From assembly GCF_015319355.1 (NCBI RefSeq), contig NZ_JADILU010000005.1, positions 310,001 through 374,000 of the forward strand: 64,000 bases of DNA, read 5' to 3'. This stretch comes from Psychroserpens luteus (GTDB taxonomy: Bacteria; Bacteroidota; Bacteroidia; Flavobacteriales; Flavobacteriaceae). Positions 35,420 through 43,729 of the stretch are shown in pieces. The notes under the pieces were generated by a model. The model was not told the DNA's origin, searched no databases, and worked only from the letters and a program-made list of their open reading frames with translations. Numbering within the stretch: position 1 is the first letter of the stretch; the number at the start of each line of letters is the position of its first letter. Both the position numbers and the translations under genes were made by a program.

Positions 35420-35851
35420 CTATTTGCTTCCAATTTTTATAACATCGTTTGCCTCAGGATTAGGAGGCGAAACTTTTAAAATTTCTTTAATCTCAATTCT
35501 ATCTTCCCAACCTTCTTCACTTGGGTCTTTTTTAAACATACGTCCTCTAACGGTTACAGGAACCATATCTGTATCTTCTTTTTTAAATGCTTTTACTTGC
35601 TCTTGTAAGTCTTGCATTTCCTCATTGATAACTACACCATACATTTTTGTTGGTGTTTTTAAAACTGCTGCATCAGCATAATAAATAAAATCACCTTGAA
35701 CAGCAATTAACCCATCACTTTGCTTCATTGTTTTACCATCTTCAGCAACAATTGATTCACTGTCTTGAGTCACCTCAACATCTGTTTTTTTATCTTCTTT
35801 ACAGCTTAATACTACTGTAAAAATCATAATTAATGCAATTATTTTTTTCAT
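35420..35851 (-). CDS. Predicted lipoprotein between sufB and sufC
   Basis: 143 residues with a clear lipoprotein signal ([17 protein letters not shown]; lipidated Cys at 17) followed by an acidic linker. Residues about 48-125 look like a small beta domain ([41 protein letters not shown]), reminiscent of OB-fold-like NlpE/YgiW-type folds, but no family is certain. It sits 10 bases after sufB and immediately before the preferred sufC start, so it must be co-transcribed with cytoplasmic Fe-S assembly genes despite being exported. The function is unknown. Confidence 0.75.
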   Translation of the reverse strand: MKKIIALIMIFTVVLSCKEDKKTDVEVTQDSESIVAEDGKTMKQSDGLIAVQGDFIYYADAAVLKTPTKMYGVVINEEMQDLQEQVKAFKKEDTDMVPVTVRGRMFKKDPSEEGWEDRIEIKEILKVSPPNPEANDVIKIGSK

Positions 35852-35861
35852 AATACTACTT

Positions 35862-37310
35862 TTAACCTACAGATCCTTCTAAACTTATTTCTAATAATTT
35901 TTGTGCCTCTACAGCAAATTCCATTGGTAATTTATTAAGTACTTCTTTACTAAACCCATTAACAATTAAAGCAATCGCTTTTTCAGTTTCAATACCTCTT
36001 TGATTACAATAGAAAATTTGGTCTTCACCAATTTTACTAGTCGTCGCTTCATGCTCAATTTGAGCAGATTTATTTTTAACTTCTATATAAGGAAACGTAT
36101 GAGCTCCACACTCATTACCCATCAATAAACTATCACATTGTGAGAAATTACGAGCATTATCTGCTCTTGAGCTTATTTGCACTAATCCTCTATATGAGTT
36201 CTGCGATTTTCCAGCAGATATTCCTTTAGAAATAATTGTTGATTTTGTGTTTTTTCCAAGGTGAATCATCTTCGTACCTGTATCGGCTTGTTGATAATTA
36301 TTTGTCACAGCAATAGAGTAAAATTCTCCAACTGAGTTATCACCTTTTAAAATACATGATGGATATTTCCAAGTGACAGCACTTCCTGTTTCTACTTGTG
36401 TCCATGAGATTTTTGCATTGGTCTCACACAAACCTCTTTTAGTTACAAAATTGTAAACGCCTCCTTTACCTTCTGCATTTCCTGGATACCAGTTTTGTAC
36501 TGTAGAGTATTTAATTTCTGCATCGTCTAAAGCAATCAGTTCAACAACAGCTGCATGTAATTGGTTTTCATCACGACTAGGTGCTGTACAACCTTCTAAG
36601 TATGATACATAACTACCTTCATCTGCAATTAACAGTGTTCTTTCAAACTGACCAGTTCCTGCTTGATTAATTCTAAAGTATGTTGATAATTCCATTGGGC
36701 AACGAACACCTTTTGGGATGTAGCAAAAACTACCATCACTAAAAACTGCACTATTTAAAGCTGCGTAGAAATTATCTTTCTGCGGAACAACTGTCCCTAA
36801 ATATTTTTTTACTAATTCTGGATGTTCTTTAATCGCTTCAGAAATACTCATAAAAATGATTCCTTTTTCGCCTAAAGTCTTTTTGAAAGTTGTTGCAACA
36901 GAAACAGAATCTACAACAATATCCATTGCTACATTATTCATCATCTTCTGTTCATCTACAGAAATACCCAACTTTTTGTACATCGCTAGTAAATCTGGAT
37001 CTACATCGTCTAATGTTTTATTTGGGTCTATAGCTACAGGTGCAGAATAATACGCTATGGCTTGAAAATCTGGTTTTTTGTAATGTACATTTGCCCATTC
37101 TGGCTCAGTCATTTCTTTCCATGCTTTGAAAGCTTCCAATCGCCATTCTGTCATCCATTCTGGCTCTTCTTTCTTTTTTGAAATAGCACGAACGATATCT
37201 TCGTTTAATCCAATTGGGAATGTTTCAGATTCAATGTCTGTATAAAAACCATATTCGTATTCTTTGGTTTTTAATTCTTCTCTTAAATCGTCTTCTGTAT
37301 ATTTTGACAT
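35862..37310 (-). CDS. sufB: Fe-S cluster assembly protein SufB
   Basis: 482 residues, the usual SufB length. Typical stretches: [16 protein letters not shown] near the start, [25 protein letters not shown] in the middle, [26 protein letters not shown] with a conserved Cys, and [22 protein letters not shown] near the end. SufB is the main scaffold subunit of SufBC2D. The gene follows sufA by about 50 bases on the minus strand. Confidence 0.97.
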   Translation of the reverse strand: MSKYTEDDLREELKTKEYEYGFYTDIESETFPIGLNEDIVRAISKKKEEPEWMTEWRLEAFKAWKEMTEPEWANVHYKKPDFQAIAYYSAPVAIDPNKTLDDVDPDLLAMYKKLGISVDEQKMMNNVAMDIVVDSVSVATTFKKTLGEKGIIFMSISEAIKEHPELVKKYLGTVVPQKDNFYAALNSAVFSDGSFCYIPKGVRCPMELSTYFRINQAGTGQFERTLLIADEGSYVSYLEGCTAPSRDENQLHAAVVELIALDDAEIKYSTVQNWYPGNAEGKGGVYNFVTKRGLCETNAKISWTQVETGSAVTWKYPSCILKGDNSVGEFYSIAVTNNYQQADTGTKMIHLGKNTKSTIISKGISAGKSQNSYRGLVQISSRADNARNFSQCDSLLMGNECGAHTFPYIEVKNKSAQIEHEATTSKIGEDQIFYCNQRGIETEKAIALIVNGFSKEVLNKLPMEFAVEAQKLLEISLEGSVG

Positions 37311-37360
37311 AATATGTTTACATTTTTAATTCCTTCCACTCAGGAAGGTTAAGATGTGAA

Positions 37361-37690
37361 TTATAGCGAAAATGATTCTCCGCAACCACAAGTTCTATTA
37401 GCATTAGGATTGTTAAACACAAATCCTGCACCATTTAAACCTCCAGAATATTCTAAAGTTGTTCCTATTAAGTATAAAAAGCTCTTCTTATCAACAATGA
37501 TTTTTACACCATTATCTTCAAAGACTTTATCATCTTCCTTTTGTTCTTTATCAAACTTTAAATCATACGACAACCCTGAGCATCCACCACTTTTTACACC
37601 AACGCGTACAAAGTCTGAGATTGCATTAAAGCCATCATCACTCATTAGTTCAATGACTTTCTTTTTTGCTGTTTCCGATACTTTTATCAT
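37361..37690 (-). CDS. sufA: HesB/IscA-type iron-sulphur carrier (SufA)
   Basis: 109 residues with the three conserved Cys of A-type carriers: one in GGCSGLSYDL at about 40 and two in RTCGCGESF at the end. A-type proteins receive Fe-S clusters from the scaffold and deliver them to targets. As the first gene of the sufA-B-lipoprotein-C-D run it probably lies next to the operon promoter; upstream, TATATTCG at about 37722-37729 (minus strand) is a one-mismatch -7 box. Confidence 0.93.
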   Translation of the reverse strand: MIKVSETAKKKVIELMSDDGFNAISDFVRVGVKSGGCSGLSYDLKFDKEQKEDDKVFEDNGVKIIVDKKSFLYLIGTTLEYSGGLNGAGFVFNNPNANRTCGCGESFSL

Positions 37691-37849
37691 TTGTTATATA
37701 GATATTGTCTAAATAGATTGCGAATATACGACATAAGTCGATTTTTACCATGCATCCTAACATTATATTAGCAAATGATAGTATAAGAAATACTAATGCT
37801 TAAAAGTTAATCTAGCATCAATTGGAAAGGAGAAAATAATAATGATTTT

Positions 37850-38086
37850 TTATACGGAAATGTGCTTGCGAGAATATTGGCTCTGTAAAATAAAAAGCTC
37901 TTGTAAAGCGGTTCTTATTTCTTTATTTTCAAAGGGATACATGTGTAAACTATCAAGGTCACTATCGTCTTGTTTAGATTGACATGTTGCACAAGATAGA
38001 ACATGTGCTTTTTTTGCTTTTTTTGAAGTATACTTCAAATTATGTCCAAAAACTGAACATAGCAATTTGCTAGTAGTTGTTTTCAT
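37850..38086 (-). CDS. Small C/H/C/C zinc-type protein
   Basis: 78 residues: LLCSVFGHNL near residues 8-17 and CATCQSK at about 32-38 give Cys-x3-Gly-His and Cys-x2-Cys, a probable four-ligand zinc site. The C-terminal half (YPFENKEIRTALQELFILQSQYS) is helical. Two relatives lie at 39281-39550 and 39630-39896 on the other side of thiL, with the same spacing and the same type of helical tail. No known enzyme; a small nucleic-acid or protein-binding role is only a guess. Confidence 0.6.
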   Translation of the reverse strand: MKTTTSKLLCSVFGHNLKYTSKKAKKAHVLSCATCQSKQDDSDLDSLHMYPFENKEIRTALQELFILQSQYSRKHISV

Positions 38087-38235
38087 AGTAGGTCAATAAA
38101 TTTGGGAGTACTAAATTAATTCAAAATTTTAAAAATTCCGTCTAAATACTATTATTTTCGATGAAATGCATGTTTTAAAATTTCCGAAGCACTTAAAAAT
38201 ACCTTAAATCTACACTTTGCTTCAAAAAAGCTACT

Positions 38236-38243
38236 TATTTTTG
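38236..38243 (+). promoter_or_regulatory. Candidate -7 box for thiL (TATTTTTG)
   Basis: TATTTTTG matches TAnnTTTG with TTTG at 38216-38219 as a possible -33 box, a spacing slightly shorter than usual. It lies five bases before the ATG at 38248, so the thiL message would be nearly leaderless. Confidence 0.4.
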
Positions 38244-38247
38244 CAGC

Positions 38248-39300
38248 ATGATAGAAGATAAAAACCAATCGCGCACCTCATTAGATCAACTTGGAGAATT
38301 TGGTCTTATAGATCATTTGACACAAAATTTTGAAATCAATCAAAAATCTACAATCAAAGGTATTGGAGATGATGCTGCAGTTCTAGATTTTAAATCTAAA
38401 CAAATTGTTGTCACCACAGATTTGCTTGTTGAGAATGTTCATTTTGATTTAAGTTATGTACCTCTAAAACATTTAGGATACAAAGCGGTTGTTGTTAATT
38501 TGAGTGATGTCTATGCAATGAATGCTAGTGCGACTCAAATTACGGTATCTATTGCTGTTTCTAATAGATTTCCATTAGAGGCATTAGAAGAATTATACGC
38601 AGGAATTGAAACTGCAGCTAAAGTTTATAACGTAGATGTTGTTGGTGGAGATACAACCTCATCAACTACTGGTCTTATTATTTCGGTAACAGCAATTGGA
38701 GAATTAGAACCTGAAGATATCGTGTATCGTAGTGGAGCAAAACAAAATGACTTAATAGTTGTTACTGGAGATATTGGCGCTGCTTATATGGGATTGCAAA
38801 TTCTAGAACGCGAGAAGGAAGTCTTTAAAGTGAACCCACAAAATCAGCCAGATTTAGATCCATATACATATATTATTGAACGACAATTAAGGCCAGAAGC
38901 AAGAAAAGACATTGTAGAATTACTCAAAAAAATGGAAGTAAAACCTACGTCTATGATTGATATTAGTGACGGATTATCTTCGGAAATCATGCACATATGC
39001 AAACAAAGTGATGTTGGTGCAGAGATTTATGAGAATAAAATACCTTTAGATCCACAAGTCATTTCTACTTGCGAAGAATTTAAAATTGATAGCACAACAA
39101 TTGCTTTAAATGGTGGTGAAGATTACGAACTATTAATGACAATTTCTCAAGAAGATTTCCCTAAAATAAAAGGCAATCCTAATTTAACTGTTATAGGCTA
39201 TATTACCGAAAAAGCCAGAGGTATGCACTTAATCACTCGTGGTGAGCAAGCAGTACCAATTATTGCAAAAGGATGGAACGCTATGAAAAATGAGGTATAA
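38248..39300 (+). CDS. thiL: Thiamine-monophosphate kinase ThiL
   Basis: 350 residues with the AIRS-like ATP-binding fold: GIGDDAAVLDF near residue 41, TTDLLVENVHFD, NLSDVYAMNA, DVVGGDTTSS, DISDGLSSEIMHIC and NGGEDYELLMTI. ThiL phosphorylates thiamine monophosphate to the active cofactor thiamine diphosphate. Length and motifs are normal. Its 3' end overlaps a convergent small zinc-type gene by 20 bases. No thiamine riboswitch is recognisable upstream, and the leader appears too short for one. Confidence 0.95.
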   Translation: MIEDKNQSRTSLDQLGEFGLIDHLTQNFEINQKSTIKGIGDDAAVLDFKSKQIVVTTDLLVENVHFDLSYVPLKHLGYKAVVVNLSDVYAMNASATQITVSIAVSNRFPLEALEELYAGIETAAKVYNVDVVGGDTTSSTTGLIISVTAIGELEPEDIVYRSGAKQNDLIVVTGDIGAAYMGLQILEREKEVFKVNPQNQPDLDPYTYIIERQLRPEARKDIVELLKKMEVKPTSMIDISDGLSSEIMHICKQSDVGAEIYENKIPLDPQVISTCEEFKIDSTTIALNGGEDYELLMTISQEDFPKIKGNPNLTVIGYITEKARGMHLITRGEQAVPIIAKGWNAMKNEV

Positions 39301-39550
39301 AATTTAAAATCACTTCTTCGTATTGTTCTGAATTTGTTTTGTGTTTAATTCGAGCCACTCTTCTATTATGAATTCGTGATAAAACAGAATTGATTTCTTG
39401 ATATTTTGGAGTTAATGGTGTTAAACCACCATTTCCACTTGTAGTCACTTGAGAATTACAATGTGAACATTTATATTCTTTTACGTGATAGGTAATGTTT
39501 TTTGAGACTTCGTATTGATGTCCAAAAAATGAGCAGTAGATACTTTTCAA
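39281..39550 (-). CDS. Small C/H/C/C zinc-type protein (TTG start)
   Basis: 89 residues from a TTG start at 39548-39550, the only start codon between the upstream stop and the first conserved Cys. Ligand pattern: YCSFFGHQY near the N-terminus and YKCSHCNSQ at about 26-34. The segment TTSGNGGLTPLTPKYQEINSVLS is shared almost exactly with the next gene (39630-39896), so the two are tandem duplicates. The C-terminal end runs into the convergent thiL gene by 20 bases. The fold resembles DUF1660-like zinc ribbons; the function is unknown. Confidence 0.6.
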   Translation of the reverse strand: MKSIYCSFFGHQYEVSKNITYHVKEYKCSHCNSQVTTSGNGGLTPLTPKYQEINSVLSRIHNRRVARIKHKTNSEQYEEVILNFIPHFS

Positions 39551-39629
39551 TTTAGTTTGCTATTAATTAGTTATTATTTTAGAGGATATCTAAATATATG
39601 AAAACCAAATAATAACGTACGACTTTACT

Positions 39630-39896
39630 CTAACATATCGACGAAGTGATCGTTTTTTGCTTCAAACGTGACATTCTTCTCGTATAAATGTCTGATAAAA
39701 GGGTATTAATCTCTTGATATTTTGGAGTGAGTTCGGTAAGCTTGCCATTTCCACTTGTAGTTAATTGACGCTTACAGCATTTACATGTATATTCTTTAAC
39801 ATGAGACGTCACTTTTTTTGTCATCTCATACTTGTGACCAAATATATCGCAATAAATTTTTAATGAACTGGCAGTCTTTGTAGTAGATTTTTTCAT
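39630..39896 (-). CDS. Small C/H/C/C zinc-type protein
   Basis: 88 residues with a 15-residue Lys/Thr/Ser-rich lead-in, then YCDIFGHKYEM and YTCKCCKRQ giving the Cys-x3-Gly-His and Cys-x2-Cys pattern, then the shared TTSGNGKLTELTPKYQEINTLLS and a basic tail (RRMSRLKQK). It is the closest relative of the protein at 39281-39550. The basic tail would suit nucleic-acid binding, but this is inference. A plain ATG start at 39896 is used. Confidence 0.65.
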   Translation of the reverse strand: MKKSTTKTASSLKIYCDIFGHKYEMTKKVTSHVKEYTCKCCKRQLTTSGNGKLTELTPKYQEINTLLSDIYTRRMSRLKQKTITSSIC

Positions 39897-39948
39897 AATT
39901 ATCGAGTTTGTGGGATGTAAACTTAGAAAAAAAAGTCACTATAAACGT

Positions 39949-40734
39949 TTATAAGTCTATAAATTCGATAAAGTGATTTAATATGTAAGATAATTCTGAT
40001 TTATTTTCAATATAACTCATGTGTCCTAGTGATAATTTTTCACACTCGATATTTGTATGCTCAGTTTCCAGTAAAATACGTTCGCCTTCAATAACAGGGT
40101 CTTTCATACCTATAATAATTAATTTACGGGTTTTGAGACTTTTATAAAACTCAAACTTATCTTCTCTTAATATCATACCCTCTTGAGCAGCGATATAACC
40201 TTGAGGTGATGTTTTTAAAGCCTGATCTATGACTTTTTCAATCTCTTTTTTGTGAGTTGTTCTACTTTCCGAAGAAAATAAATTAGCGACAGACATCCTT
40301 ACCATACTTTCAAAATTGCTTTGAATCATCTGGTTTGCTCTTTTACGTAATGCCTTACGTTCATCATCATCTGCATGATACGTAGAATTCATAAGACATA
40401 AACCCAAAACAGCTTTTGGATTTTTCTCTGCTAATGCCAATGCCACATATCCACCCATAGAGTGACCTATTAACGTATACGTTTTAAGCTTTAAATGATT
40501 TAAAACTGCTAAAACAGCATCTGCCATATCACTCATTGAGTGACTATAACCTATGCAATCTGTTTGACCATGACCTAACATGTCAATACAAATGACTCTA
40601 TGGCTTCTTGATAATACAGGTTTTAAATCTTTCCACATTGTAGAATTCTCCAAAAACCCATGTAGTAAAACAATAGCATCACCTTGACCATCATCTTCAT
40701 AATAAACTGGAATATTTTTAAACTGTAAAATCAT
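39949..40734 (-). CDS. Alpha/beta-fold hydrolase
   Basis: 261 residues, cytoplasmic. Oxyanion motif LLHGFLENSTMW near 23-34, nucleophile GHSMGGYVAL near 95, an acid residue in IIGMKDPV, and the catalytic His in LGHMSYIEN near the end make a complete triad. The enzyme group covers esterases, lipases and MenH-like proteins; the exact reaction is not evident. It is divergent from an exported serine hydrolase, each with its own -7 box in a 60-base intergenic region. Confidence 0.88.
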   Translation of the reverse strand: MILQFKNIPVYYEDDGQGDAIVLLHGFLENSTMWKDLKPVLSRSHRVICIDMLGHGQTDCIGYSHSMSDMADAVLAVLNHLKLKTYTLIGHSMGGYVALALAEKNPKAVLGLCLMNSTYHADDDERKALRKRANQMIQSNFESMVRMSVANLFSSESRTTHKKEIEKVIDQALKTSPQGYIAAQEGMILREDKFEFYKSLKTRKLIIIGMKDPVIEGERILLETEHTNIECEKLSLGHMSYIENKSELSYILNHFIEFIDL

Positions 40735-40739
40735 ATCTA

Positions 40740-40747
40740 CAAAGATA
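40740..40747 (-). promoter_or_regulatory. Candidate -7 box for the alpha/beta hydrolase gene
   Basis: On the minus strand this is TATCTTTG, a match to TAnnTTTG, five bases upstream of the ATG at 40734, again implying a nearly leaderless message. Confidence 0.4.
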
Positions 40748-40780
40748 CAGCTTGTCTAATGCATGCAAATAAGTATTTGC

Positions 40781-40788
40781 TATATTTG
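40781..40788 (+). promoter_or_regulatory. Candidate -7 box for the serine hydrolase/brnQ pair
   Basis: TATATTTG matches TAnnTTTG and lies 31 bases before the preferred ATG at 40820. The alternative ATG at 40796 would fall about at the transcription start, which favours the later start. Confidence 0.5.
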
Positions 40789-40819
40789 ATTAAAATTGAC
40801 AAGCTTAAAAACGAAAAAT

Positions 40820-42370
40820 ATGTCTATTAAAAATTATCTTTTACTCCTACTTTTTCTTTCAGTTACAATTTCTCAAGCTCAAATTGAAGAACAACAATTA
40901 GATGACCTCATAAAAGAAACCTTAACCACATTTGATGTTCCAGGGATTTCTGTTGGAATTTTAAAAGATGGAAACATCATTTATGCAAAAGGTCATGGAG
41001 TGAGATCACTCACCAATAAAAAAGACATGAATGAAAACACCTTAGTTGGTGTAGCTTCAAACAGTAAGGGGTTTACTTGTTTTGCTTTGGCTATGATGAT
41101 AGACGAAGGTAAACTTAATTGGGACGATAAAGTACGAAAACATATCCCTGAATTTCAACTACATGATGCTTGGGTTACCGAAGAATTTACAGTTAGAGAT
41201 TTGGTGACACATCGAAGTGGTATGGGTTTAGGTGCTGGAGATTTAATGTTTTTTCCTGATGGCAATAATTTTGACGTCAACGATGTAATTTCAAATGTGA
41301 AGTATTTAGAACCTGAAAGCTCTTTTAGAAGTGAATTTGCTTATAACAACAACATGTTCATTATTGCAGGTGAAGTTTTAAAACGTGTGAGCGGTTTATC
41401 TTGGGAAGAATTTATTGAAACCAAAATCATGAAACCGGTTGGGATGATTAATAGTAAAGCATCTTATAATCGTGTGACCGATCAATCAAATATTATTGAC
41501 GCACATACGAGAGCAGATGGTGAAGTTATTCAAATTCCGCATGATTGGAGTCCTACTGCAAATCCAGCAGGAGGTATTATGAGTAATGTTCCAGATATGT
41601 TGACTTGGGCAAAATTTTTAATGAATGATGGCGTGACTTCCGAAGGAAAAAGATTGTTAAGCGAAAAACAATTTCATGAACTCTGGCAATTACAAACACC
41701 TTTAAGTGTACGAAAAAATGATAGTTACGACTCTAACTTTAGAGGTTACGGTTTAGGCTGGTTTTTAACAGATGTCAAAGGCGGACACAAACAAGTTTAT
41801 CATACTGGTGGATTAATGGGAACTGTGACTCAGTTTACTATGATTCCAGATTTAGATTTGGCTATTGTGGTGTTGACCAATCAAATGGTTGGCTCTGCTT
41901 TTAATACCATTACAAATACTGTAAAAGATAGTTATTTGGGTTATGAAAACAGAAATTGGCTCAAAAATTATGGTGATAGAAACACAAAATACATCACTTA
42001 CAATGACAGTATTAAAAAAGCAGTTTACGCTAAAGTTGATCTCGCCAAAAAAGACAAAAGCCTACCAAAACCATCTCAAATTATAGGAACTTACACTGAC
42101 GATTGGTTTGGTAACATTACCATTTCTAATAACGGAAAAATCTATAGCATCAAATGTGAACGTTCTCCAAATTTACAGGGCGAATTATTACCATTCAATG
42201 CGACAACATTTGTTGCTAAATGGAACAATAGAAGTTACGATGCAGACGTTTATGTTCATTTTTCATTTGATGAAACTGGAAACGCAATTGGTGCAACCAT
42301 GAGTTATATTGCACCAATTACAGATTTTAGTTTTGATTTTCAAGACCTTAACCTTAAAAAGACCAACTAA
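40820..42370 (+). CDS. Exported serine hydrolase, class C beta-lactamase fold
   Basis: About 516 residues from the ATG at 40820, giving a clean signal peptide (MSIKNYLLLLLF... SQAQ). Catalytic motifs: SxxK in VASNSKGFTCFA, YxN in FAYNNNMFI, and HTG in YHTGGLMGT. The C-terminal third (about 405-516) is a DUF3471-like beta domain (IIGTYTDDWFGNITIS). Similar proteins occur widely in Bacteroidetes as periplasmic peptide or ester hydrolases of unknown substrate. It directly abuts brnQ: the TAA ends at 42370 and the TTG start of brnQ is the next base, so the two are co-translated. Confidence 0.88.
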   Translation: MSIKNYLLLLLFLSVTISQAQIEEQQLDDLIKETLTTFDVPGISVGILKDGNIIYAKGHGVRSLTNKKDMNENTLVGVASNSKGFTCFALAMMIDEGKLNWDDKVRKHIPEFQLHDAWVTEEFTVRDLVTHRSGMGLGAGDLMFFPDGNNFDVNDVISNVKYLEPESSFRSEFAYNNNMFIIAGEVLKRVSGLSWEEFIETKIMKPVGMINSKASYNRVTDQSNIIDAHTRADGEVIQIPHDWSPTANPAGGIMSNVPDMLTWAKFLMNDGVTSEGKRLLSEKQFHELWQLQTPLSVRKNDSYDSNFRGYGLGWFLTDVKGGHKQVYHTGGLMGTVTQFTMIPDLDLAIVVLTNQMVGSAFNTITNTVKDSYLGYENRNWLKNYGDRNTKYITYNDSIKKAVYAKVDLAKKDKSLPKPSQIIGTYTDDWFGNITISNNGKIYSIKCERSPNLQGELLPFNATTFVAKWNNRSYDADVYVHFSFDETGNAIGATMSYIAPITDFSFDFQDLNLKKTN

Positions 42371-43672
42371 TTGAATTCTAGAAAGGAACTTTTTATTACC
42401 AGCTTTGGATTATTCTCTCTGTTTTTTGGAGCAGGAAACTTATTATTACCACCTCTTTTAGGCTACAATGCTGGAGAGAATTGGTTTTGGGTTGCCATTG
42501 GTTTCATGATTACAGCTGTAGTGATTCCCATCTTTGGTATTTTAGCTCATGCTCGACTACAAGGAACTTTATATGACTTCGGAAAAAAAGTATCTCCACA
42601 ATTTAGTCTCATTTATTGCATTTTAATCTATGTGATTGCGGTTGCAATTCCGTCGCCTAGAACAGCAGCAGCTACTCATGAGATAGCGATTCATCCTACT
42701 TTTGGTACGAGTCCGTTATTGACGAGTACTGTATATTTTATTCTCGTTTTAGTTTTTGTACTTAATCGCTCAAAAATATTAGGTTTTATTGGCAAGTTCC
42801 TCACACCTTTAATTGTCATCATGTTATTGTTGGTGATTGGTATCGGACTTTTTTCTTCGGAAATGCTCACAACCACATCACAAATTGAAACACCTTTAGT
42901 CTCAGGGATTTTAGAAGGCTATCAAACCTTTGACGCTATTGGAGCAGTCGTTGTTGGTGCTGTTATTATTATTTCTATCAACTTACGACACATAGGGAGT
43001 TTTGAAGAAAAAAGAGCACTCATAGCAAAATCCGGTTGGATTGCTGGTATTGGACTTTTTATAATTTATGCTGGATTGATTTCGGTTGGTGCGTATTACG
43101 GATCAGAAATTAGTATCAACGACACATTACCAAGCGATATGCAACGTGCCAATTTATTAAGAAAAATAAGTCTTTCTTCTCTTGGTGATTTTGGAAATAC
43201 AGTATTAAGTATTTTAATTTCTTTAGCTTGTTTTACGACTGCAATAGGAATTATTGCAGGTACAGCAGATTATTTCAAAGGCTTGCTTGATGATTCTCAA
43301 TTGGTTTATATCGTCACAGCAGTTTTAGCAAGTGCGCTTGGAATTGTTGTTGGACAATTAGATTTCAATTCTATCATTATTGTAGCAGTTCCTGTGCTTT
43401 TGTTTATCTACCCAATAACAATAGTGCTTATTTTACTCAATGTATTCCCTAAACGTTTTTCAACACCTTTGGTTTTTAGAGCTGTTGTGATTGTAACCTT
43501 TATATTTAGTATTCCAGATGTGATTGGTTTTATTTCTCCTTCGGAAGGTTTAGGAAAAATCACTCAATATATTCCTTTGGCTCAGTTTAGTTTGGGATGG
43601 GTTTTACCAGCTTTGGTTGCTTGTTTGGTAGTTGGATTGATTAATCCAAAGCTTAAAAATCAATCCCATTAA
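42371..43672 (+). CDS. brnQ: Branched-chain amino acid transporter BrnQ (LIVCS family)
   Basis: 433 residues with about twelve membrane segments. The family opening FGLFSLFFGAGNLLLPPLLG, the AIPSPRTAAATHEIAIHP loop and the repeated glycine-rich helices identify the Leu/Ile/Val:cation symporter family. The start is a TTG that touches the preceding stop codon; the next in-frame ATG lies about 45 residues inside the first helices, so the TTG start must be the real one. Translation therefore probably depends on coupling to the upstream serine hydrolase. A pairing of peptide hydrolase and amino acid importer would make nutritional sense (inference). Confidence 0.92.
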   Translation: MNSRKELFITSFGLFSLFFGAGNLLLPPLLGYNAGENWFWVAIGFMITAVVIPIFGILAHARLQGTLYDFGKKVSPQFSLIYCILIYVIAVAIPSPRTAAATHEIAIHPTFGTSPLLTSTVYFILVLVFVLNRSKILGFIGKFLTPLIVIMLLLVIGIGLFSSEMLTTTSQIETPLVSGILEGYQTFDAIGAVVVGAVIIISINLRHIGSFEEKRALIAKSGWIAGIGLFIIYAGLISVGAYYGSEISINDTLPSDMQRANLLRKISLSSLGDFGNTVLSILISLACFTTAIGIIAGTADYFKGLLDDSQLVYIVTAVLASALGIVVGQLDFNSIIIVAVPVLLFIYPITIVLILLNVFPKRFSTPLVFRAVVIVTFIFSIPDVIGFISPSEGLGKITQYIPLAQFSLGWVLPALVACLVVGLINPKLKNQSH

Positions 43673-43677
43673 AAAAT

Positions 43678-43711
43678 AAAAAAAGCCTAAATTAAATATT
43701 TAGGCTTTTAA
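43678..43711. terminator. Bidirectional rho-independent terminator
   Basis: AAAAGCCTAAAT and ATTTAGGCTTTT pair around a short AT loop between the convergent brnQ and aminopeptidase genes. Confidence 0.85.
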
Positions 43712-43729
43712 ACTTTATCAATAAATCAA

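Noticed and set aside
37356-37712. 118-codon plus-strand frame over sufA
   Set aside because: Antisense to the conserved sufA gene, Ser/Pro-rich with no motif; shadow frame.
38100-38247. Thiamine (TPP) riboswitch before thiL
   Set aside because: No CUGAGA / ACCUGA-like core was found and the inferred promoter lies only a few bases before the start codon.
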